Source: a virus. From it: a stretch of DNA of 20,332 nucleotides. Shown here in pieces: positions 8,046-15,288 of this stretch. The DNA is taken from positions 1-20,332 of IMG/VR virus record IMGVR_UViG_3300009705_000172. One strand, 5' to 3'. Under the pieces are notes generated by a model that did not search any database, was not told where the DNA came from, and saw nothing but the letters and a program-made list of their open reading frames with translations. The stretch's first letter is position 1. Each line of letters starts with the position of its first letter. A program made the position numbers and the translations under genes.

Positions 8046-8994
8046 TTGTATTCTCTCCTTTGTTTTTATCCATCAATGTTGCTACAAAATAATCGTAGTA
8101 AGAGTCATCGCCTGCTGGCCATGTATATACTCTCTCTACAAAATCACCCCATACAACAAGGAAGGAATAGTATTGCTCGGGTGTTAGACCTAGCGAGTAT
8201 GTTTTGTCACGCAACTGTTTCATCACATGTAATCGTGGCAGACCTTTGGTTGCCACCTTGCGTAATTCAGATGCTAATGATGTCCATTCACCTGCAGCGA
8301 TAGACATTGCTGGGTTGGTGAAGTCGGATTGTTCAACCATCAAACGGATACCGAGAGCATCTGGTGTCTGCTGTAATGATTGTAGAATGTCAACGGCTGA
8401 GCGTAGGTCGCCAGCACACACTTGATTCAAGTGTCGGAAGTCAACAAACCATTCTTCGGGTAGTGATTCTCGGTCTGCAATGTGAGAAAACAATTGGTAT
8501 GCTGAATCATCATCGGCAGGTCTAAACATATACACCATGCATCTAGATTTAAGTGCGGGGATGATTGCCGATTCATCATTAGCAGTTAAGATAAACAATG
8601 ATTGGTCAACACATTGCTCCATCGTATTCCTCATGGCTTCTTGTGCTGGCTTCGTTAGACCATCTGCTTCGTCAAATAGAATTGCTTTGCGTGGACATCC
8701 CATGCCACCTTGCTGTGCAGTCCGCTTGACTTCATTCCTAACGAATGCTATGCCTCGGTCATCCGATGCATTGAATTGAATGTAATTGATTGGTGAATAC
8801 ATATCGCCAAGCATTTGACGAGCAATAACACCGGCTGCTGTTGTCTTGCCAGTACCAGGAGGCCCGACCAATAGAATCGCTGCAGGATATTTACCCCGTT
8901 CCCTCCATTCTTCACAGTCAGCACGGAAATCTGGACACCCCACCATTTCTTCAATCGTATTTGGTCGGTATATTTCACGCCATTGTTTTCCCAT
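8038..8994 (-). CDS. rfcS: Replication factor C small subunit (clamp loader)
   Basis: Clear AAA+ clamp loader of 318 residues. It starts WREIYRP, then Walker A GPPGTGKT (44-51), the RFC box FNASDDRG (74-81), Walker B LFDEAD (106-111), sensor 1 LTAND, the SRC arginine-finger motif (150-152), and sensor 2 GDLRSAV (195-201). It would load the viral sliding clamp onto primed DNA, probably as a homo-oligomer or together with host RFC. I choose the ATG at 8994 over the GTG (9003) and ATG (9000). It has GGTGAT at a normal distance and lies 42 bases from the TATA box, the same distance as at the promoter near 19529. It is the first gene of the replication operon. Confidence 0.95.
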   Translation of the reverse strand: MGKQWREIYRPNTIEEMVGCPDFRADCEEWRERGKYPAAILLVGPPGTGKTTAAGVIARQMLGDMYSPINYIQFNASDDRGIAFVRNEVKRTAQQGGMGCPRKAILFDEADGLTKPAQEAMRNTMEQCVDQSLFILTANDESAIIPALKSRCMVYMFRPADDDSAYQLFSHIADRESLPEEWFVDFRHLNQVCAGDLRSAVDILQSLQQTPDALGIRLMVEQSDFTNPAMSIAAGEWTSLASELRKVATKGLPRLHVMKQLRDKTYSLGLTPEQYYSFLVVWGDFVERVYTWPAGDDSYYDYFVATLMDKNKGENTNV

Positions 8995-9000
8995 TTCCAT

Positions 9001-9036
9001 CACCGCATTTTAGGTGGTAATTGAGAGGTATATAAA
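9001..9036 (-). promoter_or_regulatory. Promoter of the replication operon (copy A of shared motif)
   Basis: On the minus strand a TATA box TTTATATA (9036-9029) is followed by CCTCTC, five free bases, and CCACCTA (9017-9011). The same arrangement with the same spacing occurs at 17036 and 19529. A start site roughly 26 bases after the TATA centre would lie near 9006, giving a short leader before the clamp loader. The CACC at 9001-9004 and GGTG at 9013-9016 (plus strand) can be read as a loose inverted repeat. Confidence 0.82.
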
Positions 9037-9049
9037 TGAATCAAACAAA

Positions 9050-9412
9050 TCATTCATCCAATTCATGCAATAAACGCAGCACATCGTCATGTTTCCATCG
9101 TCTTGGGTATGAATTGAGAACATGTTGCATCTGTTCCATGCCATTACTATCACGCACCAACTCTTTGATGGGTGATAGGATGTCAATGACCTGTTGTATA
9201 GTTTCGTTGCGTTGAATCTTGCGAGCGTCTATACCATGACGGGAACGCATCCATTCAATGAACAAAGGTTCAGCGCGTCTCGTTAGTACAACCATACGGT
9301 TGACTTGGTATCCTATTGGTGTGTTGGGTGCAAAGTACACATACACACTGAACTTGGCTTCCCGCGCTAACCATCCGAGCATAATGGCATCTAATAAATC
9401 CTTATTGTCCAT
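9050..9412 (-). CDS. Small LAGLIDADG-like domain protein
   Basis: A 120-residue protein whose layout resembles a single LAGLIDADG homing-endonuclease domain. GWLAREAKFSV (13-23) aligns without gaps to the GLIDADGSFSI-type signature, with E18 at the catalytic acid position but Ala instead of the usual Gly next to it. It is followed by strand-like YQVNRMVVLTRR, a helix (AEPLFIEWMRSRHG), and IQQVIDILSPIKELV like the C-terminal helices of that family. The missing Gly suggests weak or no cutting, perhaps a DNA-binding descendant. The alignment is by eye and unverified. The ATG at 9412 has GGTGAT seven bases upstream. The gene sits alone just upstream of the replication promoter, after a 61-base gap (9413-9473) that is AT-rich and holds only weak TATA-like runs. 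Confidence 0.5.
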   Translation of the reverse strand: MDNKDLLDAIMLGWLAREAKFSVYVYFAPNTPIGYQVNRMVVLTRRAEPLFIEWMRSRHGIDARKIQRNETIQQVIDILSPIKELVRDSNGMEQMQHVLNSYPRRWKHDDVLRLLHELDE

Positions 9413-9473
9413 TGTGTATCACCTATCATCCATACAAATACAATAACAATACCATGTAATATGATACATAATA

Positions 9474-10865
9474 CTATTGATACTCCTCTCTCATTAAGGA
9501 TAACATGTCTGTTAACTGAATCGTGTCACTGAATCCCATTGATGAGTCTATACCTACTAGTAGCGGGTTATCTAGATGGTAGTTCCCACCATTCATATTG
9601 ACACCTACAGCAGTAGCCCATATGATACAACCAACATCATCTATACACACCCACTTGTCCTGTATCTTAGGGCCTATGGTAGCCTGTCCACGAATCTGGT
9701 TGCCCACATCCTGAGAGCATAGAACATCCCCGACATATACACTGGTGTATCCGTCTAGTGCTGCTAATTTGAGTCGGATGCTTTGTCCTTGTTCAGACAC
9801 ATGGGTGATGAGCAAAGGCATTTTCAATGCCTGTTGTTTCAATATGTATCCACCTATGAAGTCATCATCATAGTATGCGGTATCACCTATGAGTCGCACC
9901 ATCTGGTGAGGTTCTAAACCTTGAAGAAGTTCTCTTAAAATGGCCACCGAGCCAATTTGTCGCCCGTGAGTATTTACCCTACCCTTATAATGCTCGTTCA
10001 TAAATGCTTTACGCTGGCTGTATGTTTGTTTCCATATTGGGTCGTCATCATAGAGCAGTACATCGGTTATGGATATGGTTGAAGGGTCGTAGTCATCCGA
10101 GCATTCTATTTCAAGAATAGATGTAGTGTGAGTACTTTCCCAAGATTGCACAAGTTCGCCAGCGCGTGTATATACGATAGCGTCTGTTCCTGTGTAGTGA
10201 AGAAAATGGCGAGGTCTGTCTAAGACCTCAGCGAATGTTTTTTTGAATGGTAGGGATATTTTACTCCATACGGAGTATCTAGCAACAGGATTGATGTGTT
10301 GCCCTGCTTTCATTTTTTTGTCAGTGGGTAAATCACCACTAACTGCTTTTTCAAGCACTTCAATGAATGGTATGTATGCTGATGCCCGTCTTAGTTGTTC
10401 TGTGTCGTAGTCGGTAGCATGAGCCACTGCTCGTATCATATGTCTGCGACTCATAGGTGGTGATTCACCTAGTGCCACTTGCCAAAATAGTGTTGATTCA
10501 CTACGGGATAACACACCCACGATGTTGTCTAGTGACCTCATGTGCATAGATGACAATACATTGTATGTATCGTCTATAGACCATGTGCTGTCTGTATCAG
10601 ATGATTCAGATGCGATGAGAGGAACTATGGGGGTGTTTTTGGTGAGTTCTAACCACTCTTCGGCATGAATGCCAAAATGCTTAGGCACTCGTGCAGTGAA
10701 CCAAGATGTGCTGATACGGGGTTCATTGTCAAACCACAGTATCATGGCCTCTAACCAATCATCGTGCTGTTTGATGAAATCCGATACAGATGCGTACTTC
10801 TCCTTGAGAGAAGGTTGACTACTCCTAAGATAATCTGCTTGACTTGCCGCTACCCACAGTTTCAC
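9474..10865 (-). CDS. ATP-dependent DNA ligase-like protein, catalytic motifs lost
   Basis: The 463 residues follow the plan of archaeal LigB-type ligases: a helical N-terminal domain (about 10-180), INPVA (191-195) like the pre-catalytic PVxPMLA, the nucleotidyl-transfer region, then an OB-like C-terminal part. However, the active-site KYDGxR is replaced by HYTGTD (223-228), so the AMP-accepting Lys is His223 and the Arg is Asp. The EG-x-x-x-K motif appears as IGGYILK (337-343), without Glu. RLKLAALDGYTSVYVGD (364-380) matches the WxKxKP-to-OB transition, but without Trp and the second Lys. As it stands it should not form the ligase-AMP intermediate; a DNA-binding or structural role is possible. 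The start is a GTG preceded by GAGAGGGG, overlapping the upstream gene by 41 bases. The homology call is by pattern only. Confidence 0.55.
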   Translation of the reverse strand: MKLWVAASQADYLRSSQPSLKEKYASVSDFIKQHDDWLEAMILWFDNEPRISTSWFTARVPKHFGIHAEEWLELTKNTPIVPLIASESSDTDSTWSIDDTYNVLSSMHMRSLDNIVGVLSRSESTLFWQVALGESPPMSRRHMIRAVAHATDYDTEQLRRASAYIPFIEVLEKAVSGDLPTDKKMKAGQHINPVARYSVWSKISLPFKKTFAEVLDRPRHFLHYTGTDAIVYTRAGELVQSWESTHTTSILEIECSDDYDPSTISITDVLLYDDDPIWKQTYSQRKAFMNEHYKGRVNTHGRQIGSVAILRELLQGLEPHQMVRLIGDTAYYDDDFIGGYILKQQALKMPLLITHVSEQGQSIRLKLAALDGYTSVYVGDVLCSQDVGNQIRGQATIGPKIQDKWVCIDDVGCIIWATAVGVNMNGGNYHLDNPLLVGIDSSMGFSDTIQLTDMLSLMREEYQ

Positions 10866-11244
10866 CCGATGCCCCTCTCAATGGGAGGTCATGTATCTCG
10901 CACTTTAGCATTGCGCTGATTGTAGGGATGAATGGTACTGCCCACTTGAATGGTTCAGGTCTGATATTGAACCCAAACAACCGTTTGGTGGTATCTTGCA
11001 TGGCTCTTGATGTTATCTTGATGCCTAGTGCATTGCATGTGATGTAGATACAATCAACTACCAACTTGTGGTGTAGCATGGACACATGTGGATACACATG
11101 ATTGAATAATTCAAGGCAATGCGTCATAACAAAATGGGCTGCCCCTTCGTCTTCAACTATGGATGATATGATGTACTGCACCATATCATCGTATGATTCA
11201 AACTGTTGTTTGAAATACGCTGCTGGCTTAGTCTTCTTTGGCAT
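10825..11244 (-). CDS. Helical protein, possible TFB-like cyclin repeat
   Basis: This 139-residue protein is almost all helical. Residues about 61-87 (LVVDCIYITCNALGIKITSR and the helix after it) align without gaps to the TFB/TFIIB cyclin-repeat pattern LVAAALYIASLLEGEKRTQR as I remember it, keeping L, V, Y, I, G, K, T and R. The preceding helices (about 33-55) also fit that fold. There is no N-terminal zinc ribbon, so it would be a single-repeat, truncated TFB relative. The ATG at 11244 has GGAGAG upstream and overlaps the PC4-like gene by 17 bases. The last 20 residues are low-complexity Gly/Ser. The cyclin-fold call is tentative; an unrelated helical protein is possible. Confidence 0.6.
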   Translation of the reverse strand: MPKKTKPAAYFKQQFESYDDMVQYIISSIVEDEGAAHFVMTHCLELFNHVYPHVSMLHHKLVVDCIYITCNALGIKITSRAMQDTTKRLFGFNIRPEPFKWAVPFIPTISAMLKCEIHDLPLRGASGETVGSGKSSRLS

Positions 11245-11494
11245 CTCGCAACTCTCCTAATAGGAGTGCAATCGCTTTTTCCACTTGAAATGCTTGGTCA
11301 AGTGTCATGCGAAGACCTTTACCGGATGGTCTGCCTGTGTTAGACCATACGCGAATGTCCACTTCGTTCCGACTATCATCATCGGTGAATCGTATTCTAT
11401 CCACACGAATGCTAAACTTGTCAGCACCTGAGCCCTTCACTGGGATGGTAGCAATAGTAATGTTCTCTTGATTAGAATAATCTTTTTTAGTCAT
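11228..11494 (-). CDS. PC4/Sub1-like ssDNA-binding transcription cofactor
   Basis: An 88-residue protein that matches the PC4 core pattern: FSIRVDRIRF (27-36) as the first strands, VDIRVW (45-50) as the hallmark VDIR strand, PSGKGLRMTLDQA (56-68) like the PTKKGISLTLEQW segment, then a C-terminal helix (about 66-84). PC4-fold proteins bind ssDNA as dimers and act in transcription, replication or repair. The length suits a single domain with a short polar N-terminal tail. The start shares ATGA with the preceding gene and has a GGTGAGGA site. Neighbours include a possible TFB-like protein and two winged-helix proteins, which suggests a regulatory block. Confidence 0.62.
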   Translation of the reverse strand: MTKKDYSNQENITIATIPVKGSGADKFSIRVDRIRFTDDDSRNEVDIRVWSNTGRPSGKGLRMTLDQAFQVEKAIALLLGELRDAKED

Positions 11495-11676
11495 TCTTCC
11501 TCACCCTCACATTCATTCGGGCATTCTTCTTCATCGTCAAGTTTATCGCCGCAGTATTTACAGGTAGGGCATTCGCAAGCCTCTTCATAACAACCACAGG
11601 ATAGTTTCTCAACACCATCCATGTCTTCTTCACCAAAAGACCATGACGGACAATCATCGGGGTAATTGCTTATCAT
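11491..11676 (-). CDS. Acidic Cys-rich small protein, likely zinc-binding
   Basis: This 61-residue, strongly acidic protein has nine cysteines (C9, 27, 29, 34, 36, 39, 42, 52, 56), with CxC, CxCPTC and CxxC spacing. The spacing suggests one or two zinc (or other metal) sites. There are almost no basic residues, so direct DNA binding is unlikely; a protein-interaction or DNA-mimic role could be considered. It is coupled on both sides by ATGA overlaps. I do not recognise a family. Confidence 0.66.
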   Translation of the reverse strand: MISNYPDDCPSWSFGEEDMDGVEKLSCGCYEEACECPTCKYCGDKLDDEEECPNECEGEEE

Positions 11677-12101
11677 GCTTCCAACGCCCCATGTTCGCTA
11701 CCATCAAAGTCCTCTGGTGTGCCAGCCCAACCGTAGTCGGTCTGTATCTCAATCCCATCAGTATCTATATTGATGATGACATCATAGTGGTATGCTTGAC
11801 CACCAGTAGCCTCATGTGGTATCACATAGATACCGCCTACCTTGTCGCCTTTGAAATGCACTAGAATCTGTGCTGCTAAACAACCAGAACCATTGGCTCG
11901 TTTCCTTGTAGTGTCAACTCGTGTATCGGGATATTCTATACCAACACACAAATCAATGCCTTTCAAAAGGTCTGCAAGTTCTTGACCATGCCCTGTAGGG
12001 TATCCGTCATACTGTCTGTAAAAAGATAGAATTGGTGTTCCGAGCCCTTGCCCATCTCCACCATCATGTTCCCAAATCGTTGTTGTGCTTCTAGTACCCA
12101 T
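11673..12101 (-). CDS. Conserved phage protein of the MGTRST type, function unknown
   Basis: This 142-residue protein belongs to a family I recognise from many tailed phages, starting MGTRST and carrying FYRQYDGYPTGHG (27-39), NGSGCLAAQ (70-78) and GGIYVIP (89-95). As far as I know no function has been assigned. The conserved Gly, His and Asp pattern suggests a small enzyme or ligand-binding fold. The start at 12101 has a GGTGGA site. The end is coupled to the Cys-rich gene by ATGA. Its presence supports a tailed-virus origin for the window. Confidence 0.8.
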   Translation of the reverse strand: MGTRSTTTIWEHDGGDGQGLGTPILSFYRQYDGYPTGHGQELADLLKGIDLCVGIEYPDTRVDTTRKRANGSGCLAAQILVHFKGDKVGGIYVIPHEATGGQAYHYDVIINIDTDGIEIQTDYGWAGTPEDFDGSEHGALEA

Positions 12102-12103
12102 GA

Positions 12104-12412
12104 TTATTCCACCTGTGATGGGTGTCCGTCTCCGCCGACACCTGCGCTGCTGCTTCTCTTGTGAAATCCATGTGGTGTTTCCTTGCTGTCTGCCTTGTAT
12201 CTCTGTATGTTGCTGATACCTGGTGGGTCGGGTGGTGCTTCAGATGAAGTCCATCCCTTGCATACATCCACCCACATCTGTCCTGCTTTCAATCGTTGGC
12301 CTCCGACATTGATTTGGTTGCCTAAGTCACTTGACGACCACTTCCATCCATATCCGCCATCACATTCTTTACCCTTGCATGGGCAATTCATTTCTCTTAC
12401 TGTTTCTTTCAT
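12104..12412 (-). CDS. Hypothetical protein with Cys-rich N-terminus
   Basis: A 102-residue protein with C10, C12 and C17 close to the N-terminus (CPCKGKEC) and C51 later, so a metal site is possible but incomplete by pattern. Residues about 55-102 are rich in Pro, Ser, Gly and Lys and look disordered. The start shares ATGA with the upstream stop. I do not recognise a family. Confidence 0.55.
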   Translation of the reverse strand: MKETVREMNCPCKGKECDGGYGWKWSSSDLGNQINVGGQRLKAGQMWVDVCKGWTSSEAPPDPPGISNIQRYKADSKETPHGFHKRSSSAGVGGDGHPSQVE

Positions 12413-12609
12413 TTTAATCCCTCAAATATATTCGGTTTTTCTTTCTTGGTGTTCATGTTTGTGCATCCCTCACACACAGGTAGTGTTCGTGCGAACTCGT
12501 CACCCATGTATGCTTCAGCCCATGTCTTGCGTTCTTCTCCACATAGATATTCAGTCACACTTGACCTTCGTATGTGAATCATTTTTGGTTTTATACCTCT
12601 TTCACTCAT
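12409..12609 (-). CDS. Small zinc-knuckle protein ending in a KPNIF motif
   Basis: The start is placed at the ATG at 12609, which forms ATGA with the upstream stop and has a GGAGGA site eight bases away; the frame extends to 12627 but without a better site. The 66 residues read IHIRR, then a lone Cys (C23) followed by C46-x2-C49. This resembles a group of small phage proteins in which a CG and a CxxC form a treble-clef-like site. The C-terminus is EKPNIFEGLK, another copy of the KP[DN][LI]F motif placed at the very end. No enzymatic motif is seen. Confidence 0.65.
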   Translation of the reverse strand: MSERGIKPKMIHIRRSSVTEYLCGEERKTWAEAYMGDEFARTLPVCEGCTNMNTKKEKPNIFEGLK

Positions 12610-13451
12610 GCGTTGTCCTCCTCCCAAGTAGTACTATGGGTGTTCACTTGACCGCTGAGTTCAATTGCTAGCGCTCTATTGACAACCATCTCGGTGATGT
12701 TCTGCAATGAGTGGTCATGCAATCCCCACTCCGCTGTACGCTCCCAGTCTAATGCGCCCCATGCGAATCCGCTTGCTAGTATATCCCAGTACCATTCATC
12801 CATGTATGACTGTGCATCTGTATTGCATACAGCATCATCGTCTGTGAATGGTTCAACACCTAGAGTAGCCCATGTTTCCAATGACTCTCTTGCTACCGCT
12901 TCCCAGTACGACAAAGGGCCTTCATCGGCTTCTTCTCCATCATGCATCAGACCAATAAGACGGTCTATGTCAAAGCCACCAAACTCAAGCATGTGTTCTC
13001 CGATAGCAATGATACCTCTTAGCGATGGTAGTTCTGTGACATCAAAGACCTCATCAACAATGTGTTTGGTACTGTGTGTGAGGTAAGCATTAGAAAAGAA
13101 AGGATACACTTTGTTTGATATTATCCGTAGTGATGTTTCACGGATGAAGTGTTCAACTGTTCCTAATGCTGTTGCCTCCATCCATTGAGCCTTGCTGAGG
13201 AAGCATGATTCATCACGAACATAGTATCCTAACTCAATACACATCTGTGTGATAGATTGGTTGTGTGTGACATTTGCCAACTCAGCCAATGAGTACTCCT
13301 TCACCATATCTGATACGGTATTCTCAATGTATTCTTTCAACACTACCTCGGTCAATCCATTGTATGGCTTCTCGTCTTTACGGACACCCATTTTGATGTA
13401 GAGTCTTTCTATGAGTTCCGTCACTAGATTGAATCTGCTATCGTCACTCAT
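12606..13451 (-). CDS. Hypothetical acidic, mostly helical protein
   Basis: A 281-residue protein with a strong GGAGG site and an ATGA overlap with the upstream gene. It is acidic and mostly helical, with several Trp-rich stretches near the C-terminus (about 195-245, for example DEWYWDILASGFAWGALDWE). No signal peptide, membrane segment or catalytic motif was found by eye. I do not recognise the family. It lies between the winged-helix/zinc proteins and a run of small zinc proteins, so it may belong to the regulatory block. Confidence 0.7.
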   Translation of the reverse strand: MSDDSRFNLVTELIERLYIKMGVRKDEKPYNGLTEVVLKEYIENTVSDMVKEYSLAELANVTHNQSITQMCIELGYYVRDESCFLSKAQWMEATALGTVEHFIRETSLRIISNKVYPFFSNAYLTHSTKHIVDEVFDVTELPSLRGIIAIGEHMLEFGGFDIDRLIGLMHDGEEADEGPLSYWEAVARESLETWATLGVEPFTDDDAVCNTDAQSYMDEWYWDILASGFAWGALDWERTAEWGLHDHSLQNITEMVVNRALAIELSGQVNTHSTTWEEDNA

Positions 13452-14176
13452 TCCAAAGCCTCCTTCAAGTTCTTCACTGTTGCTTGACCTGCGATGAAAG
13501 CCTCAACGATAGATTGGAGTTTCGCATATTTTCTTTCCATAACTGGGTCAACTCGTGTTGGTAATTTGATTGTGATGTCCACTTGACCTTCACGCAAGTC
13601 ATCAACAGATGCTGTGATATTGTGTGGTTTGGGTTCAACATAATTTAGTGGGGCATACCGTTCTTGAGGTGCTCCCCAGTTCACTCCATCCGTGCGTGTT
13701 TTCGGAATAGGACTCGGGCGTGGTCTGCCAGTCAAAGAAGCGGGTACTGCTATACCATCACCTAGGTCGGTGTAGCGTTCTTCAATAGGGCCATGATGCA
13801 TACAGTACCCGTTCCTACGGACATATTTTGATGTTGCTTTGCACTGTAATCCTGCCTGTGTTAGACCTTGACACATCATCGCTTTATCAATGATTGTTTC
13901 AACTTCTTTGAACTCTTTATCTGACATCCCCCTTGGTTGGTAGTTGGCTTCAAATGTCCACGCTGCTGCCCCAGTGTTAATTCTAATACGATTCTGTGTT
14001 TTGAGAACACCTAGTGTGACTTGTAGGTTATCGTTGGTCGCCCACCTTATTATCTTCTTCATGTGCTTTCTAGTGCAACATGGGTTCTGTTGTATGAACT
14101 TGAACAAGTGGTTTGCTCTCTCCATCGTTTTCGGCTTCTGTCTATTCAGGTCAACTCTATCTAATATACTTGGCAT
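13448..14176 (-). CDS. Winged-helix protein with CxGxTxxGxxC zinc motif
   Basis: I choose the ATG at 14176 because GGAGGA lies six bases before it; the ATG at 14182 directly abuts that site. The N-terminal 80 residues look like a winged-helix DNA-binding domain (helices about 18-30 and 35-48, recognition helix near 50-62, wing near 63-76). Next comes CQGLTQAGLQC then GYCMHH: C102, C112, C125 and H128, the zinc motif of short viral DUF5763-like proteins. A Pro-rich linker leads to a C-terminal helix, IVEAFIAGQATVKNLKEALE. The next gene upstream has the same order of parts, so the two look like divergent paralogs. Likely a DNA-binding regulator. Confidence 0.7.
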   Translation of the reverse strand: MPSILDRVDLNRQKPKTMERANHLFKFIQQNPCCTRKHMKKIIRWATNDNLQVTLGVLKTQNRIRINTGAAAWTFEANYQPRGMSDKEFKEVETIIDKAMMCQGLTQAGLQCKATSKYVRRNGYCMHHGPIEERYTDLGDGIAVPASLTGRPRPSPIPKTRTDGVNWGAPQERYAPLNYVEPKPHNITASVDDLREGQVDITIKLPTRVDPVMERKYAKLQSIVEAFIAGQATVKNLKEALE

Positions 14177-14178
14177 AA

Positions 14179-15255
14179 TCATTCCTCCTTTGGTACTTGA
14201 GCACCGTTATGTAGTTCCCGCATGGTGATGTCACCAGCGACGAACTGTTCAATTAGTTGCTCAAGGAATAGTATTCTTTTGTGCTTCTCTTTGTTGGAAT
14301 CAGTAGCATATTCGTTGTCAATACGAATCAGCGTGTACTTACCATGTGACTCAATACTGTGGATGTGATGCTGCGGAACAGACACATCTGCAATCAACTC
14401 ATCATTCCCATCAACGGATAGCGAGTCTACTGTGTCATCATCGGCTAGCATTTGCCGTCTAATATGCGAAGGTATGCGAGGCCAAGGAGTCCATGACCAA
14501 AACCATTCAGTGCGTTTTTCACCACTAGCATTCTGTTCACGGGATACGACTATGTCGCGACCAATCAAACTGTCAGGGTGTCCAAACATTCGGTGAAGGA
14601 ATCTGTATCCCCTAGCATACTTCGTAGTACCTGTGTCACCATTGAAACTGAACCGAATGACTGAGTCAACACCTTGAGTTGAATCTTCGTTTCGCACTAT
14701 AGCGAATATGTGGTATCCATCACTGGTCTCACCATATACCCAATGCTTGAACTCTAACTTCACTTGCTTGCCAACAAATGATGGCTTTTCCCATAGGGTG
14801 TATGACTTCTTCCAATCACCTTGTAGTCGCAATGCCTTAGATGGTGACGGTATATGAATGTCAGCACATCTAGAACATAGGTGTAATGTTTGTCTAACGG
14901 CTGATAACATGTTATCATCATCTTTACCTGCTTCTGCAGGGTAGATGACAAAATCATCAACAGGGCTACGACAATAACTACATCCCTTTTCGCCCGAAGG
15001 TATTTTCATTCTACCACTGGTTTCAACGGTTGCCTCCGTTGTGTTGGTAGGGTAATACATAGCACCGCGGCCAGCACCTTCTTGTCTAATCATTTTGTCT
15101 TCCAGCAAATACTTTATCGCTGTTTGACGCTCACCTTTTGAGCAACCCAACTTGTTCGTGTAGAACTTATTGAACATCCCAGGGTTTGCCTTAATCAGTT
15201 CGTACAGTTCGTGGGCTCGGTGCATTACTCTCGTTTGTCTTCCTTTAGTTACCAT
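14179..15255 (-). CDS. Winged-helix protein with CxxC zinc site, paralog of neighbour
   Basis: The start is the ATG at 15255, preceded by GGAGTGAT at good spacing; a GTG at 15264 lies inside that site. The 358 residues begin with a winged-helix-like domain (about 8-68: helix ELYELIKANPG, then TAIKYLLEDKMIRQEG). A zinc site of C92-x2-C95 and C127-x2-C130 follows, and a beta-rich middle section (about 145-330). The C-terminal helix FLEQLIEQFVAGDITMREL resembles the end of the adjacent downstream gene. Shared order (winged helix, zinc site, C-terminal AG helix) suggests a duplication. A transcription regulator is the simplest reading; the large middle domain is unrecognised. Confidence 0.68.
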   Translation of the reverse strand: MVTKGRQTRVMHRAHELYELIKANPGMFNKFYTNKLGCSKGERQTAIKYLLEDKMIRQEGAGRGAMYYPTNTTEATVETSGRMKIPSGEKGCSYCRSPVDDFVIYPAEAGKDDDNMLSAVRQTLHLCSRCADIHIPSPSKALRLQGDWKKSYTLWEKPSFVGKQVKLEFKHWVYGETSDGYHIFAIVRNEDSTQGVDSVIRFSFNGDTGTTKYARGYRFLHRMFGHPDSLIGRDIVVSREQNASGEKRTEWFWSWTPWPRIPSHIRRQMLADDDTVDSLSVDGNDELIADVSVPQHHIHSIESHGKYTLIRIDNEYATDSNKEKHKRILFLEQLIEQFVAGDITMRELHNGAQVPKEE

Positions 15256-15288
15256 TTTTATCACTCCATTATTTTTGTGTCAAACGAC

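Noticed and set aside
9413-9473. A fourth copy of the composite promoter before the 9412 gene
   Set aside because: The gap is AT-rich with weak TATA-like runs, but neither CTCTC nor CCACCTA is found at the right spacing.
10825-10870. A Walker A-like string (ETVGSGKSS) at the C-terminus of the 10825 gene
   Set aside because: Spacing does not fit GxxxxGK[ST], there is no following beta/alpha core, and the stretch overlaps the start of the next gene.
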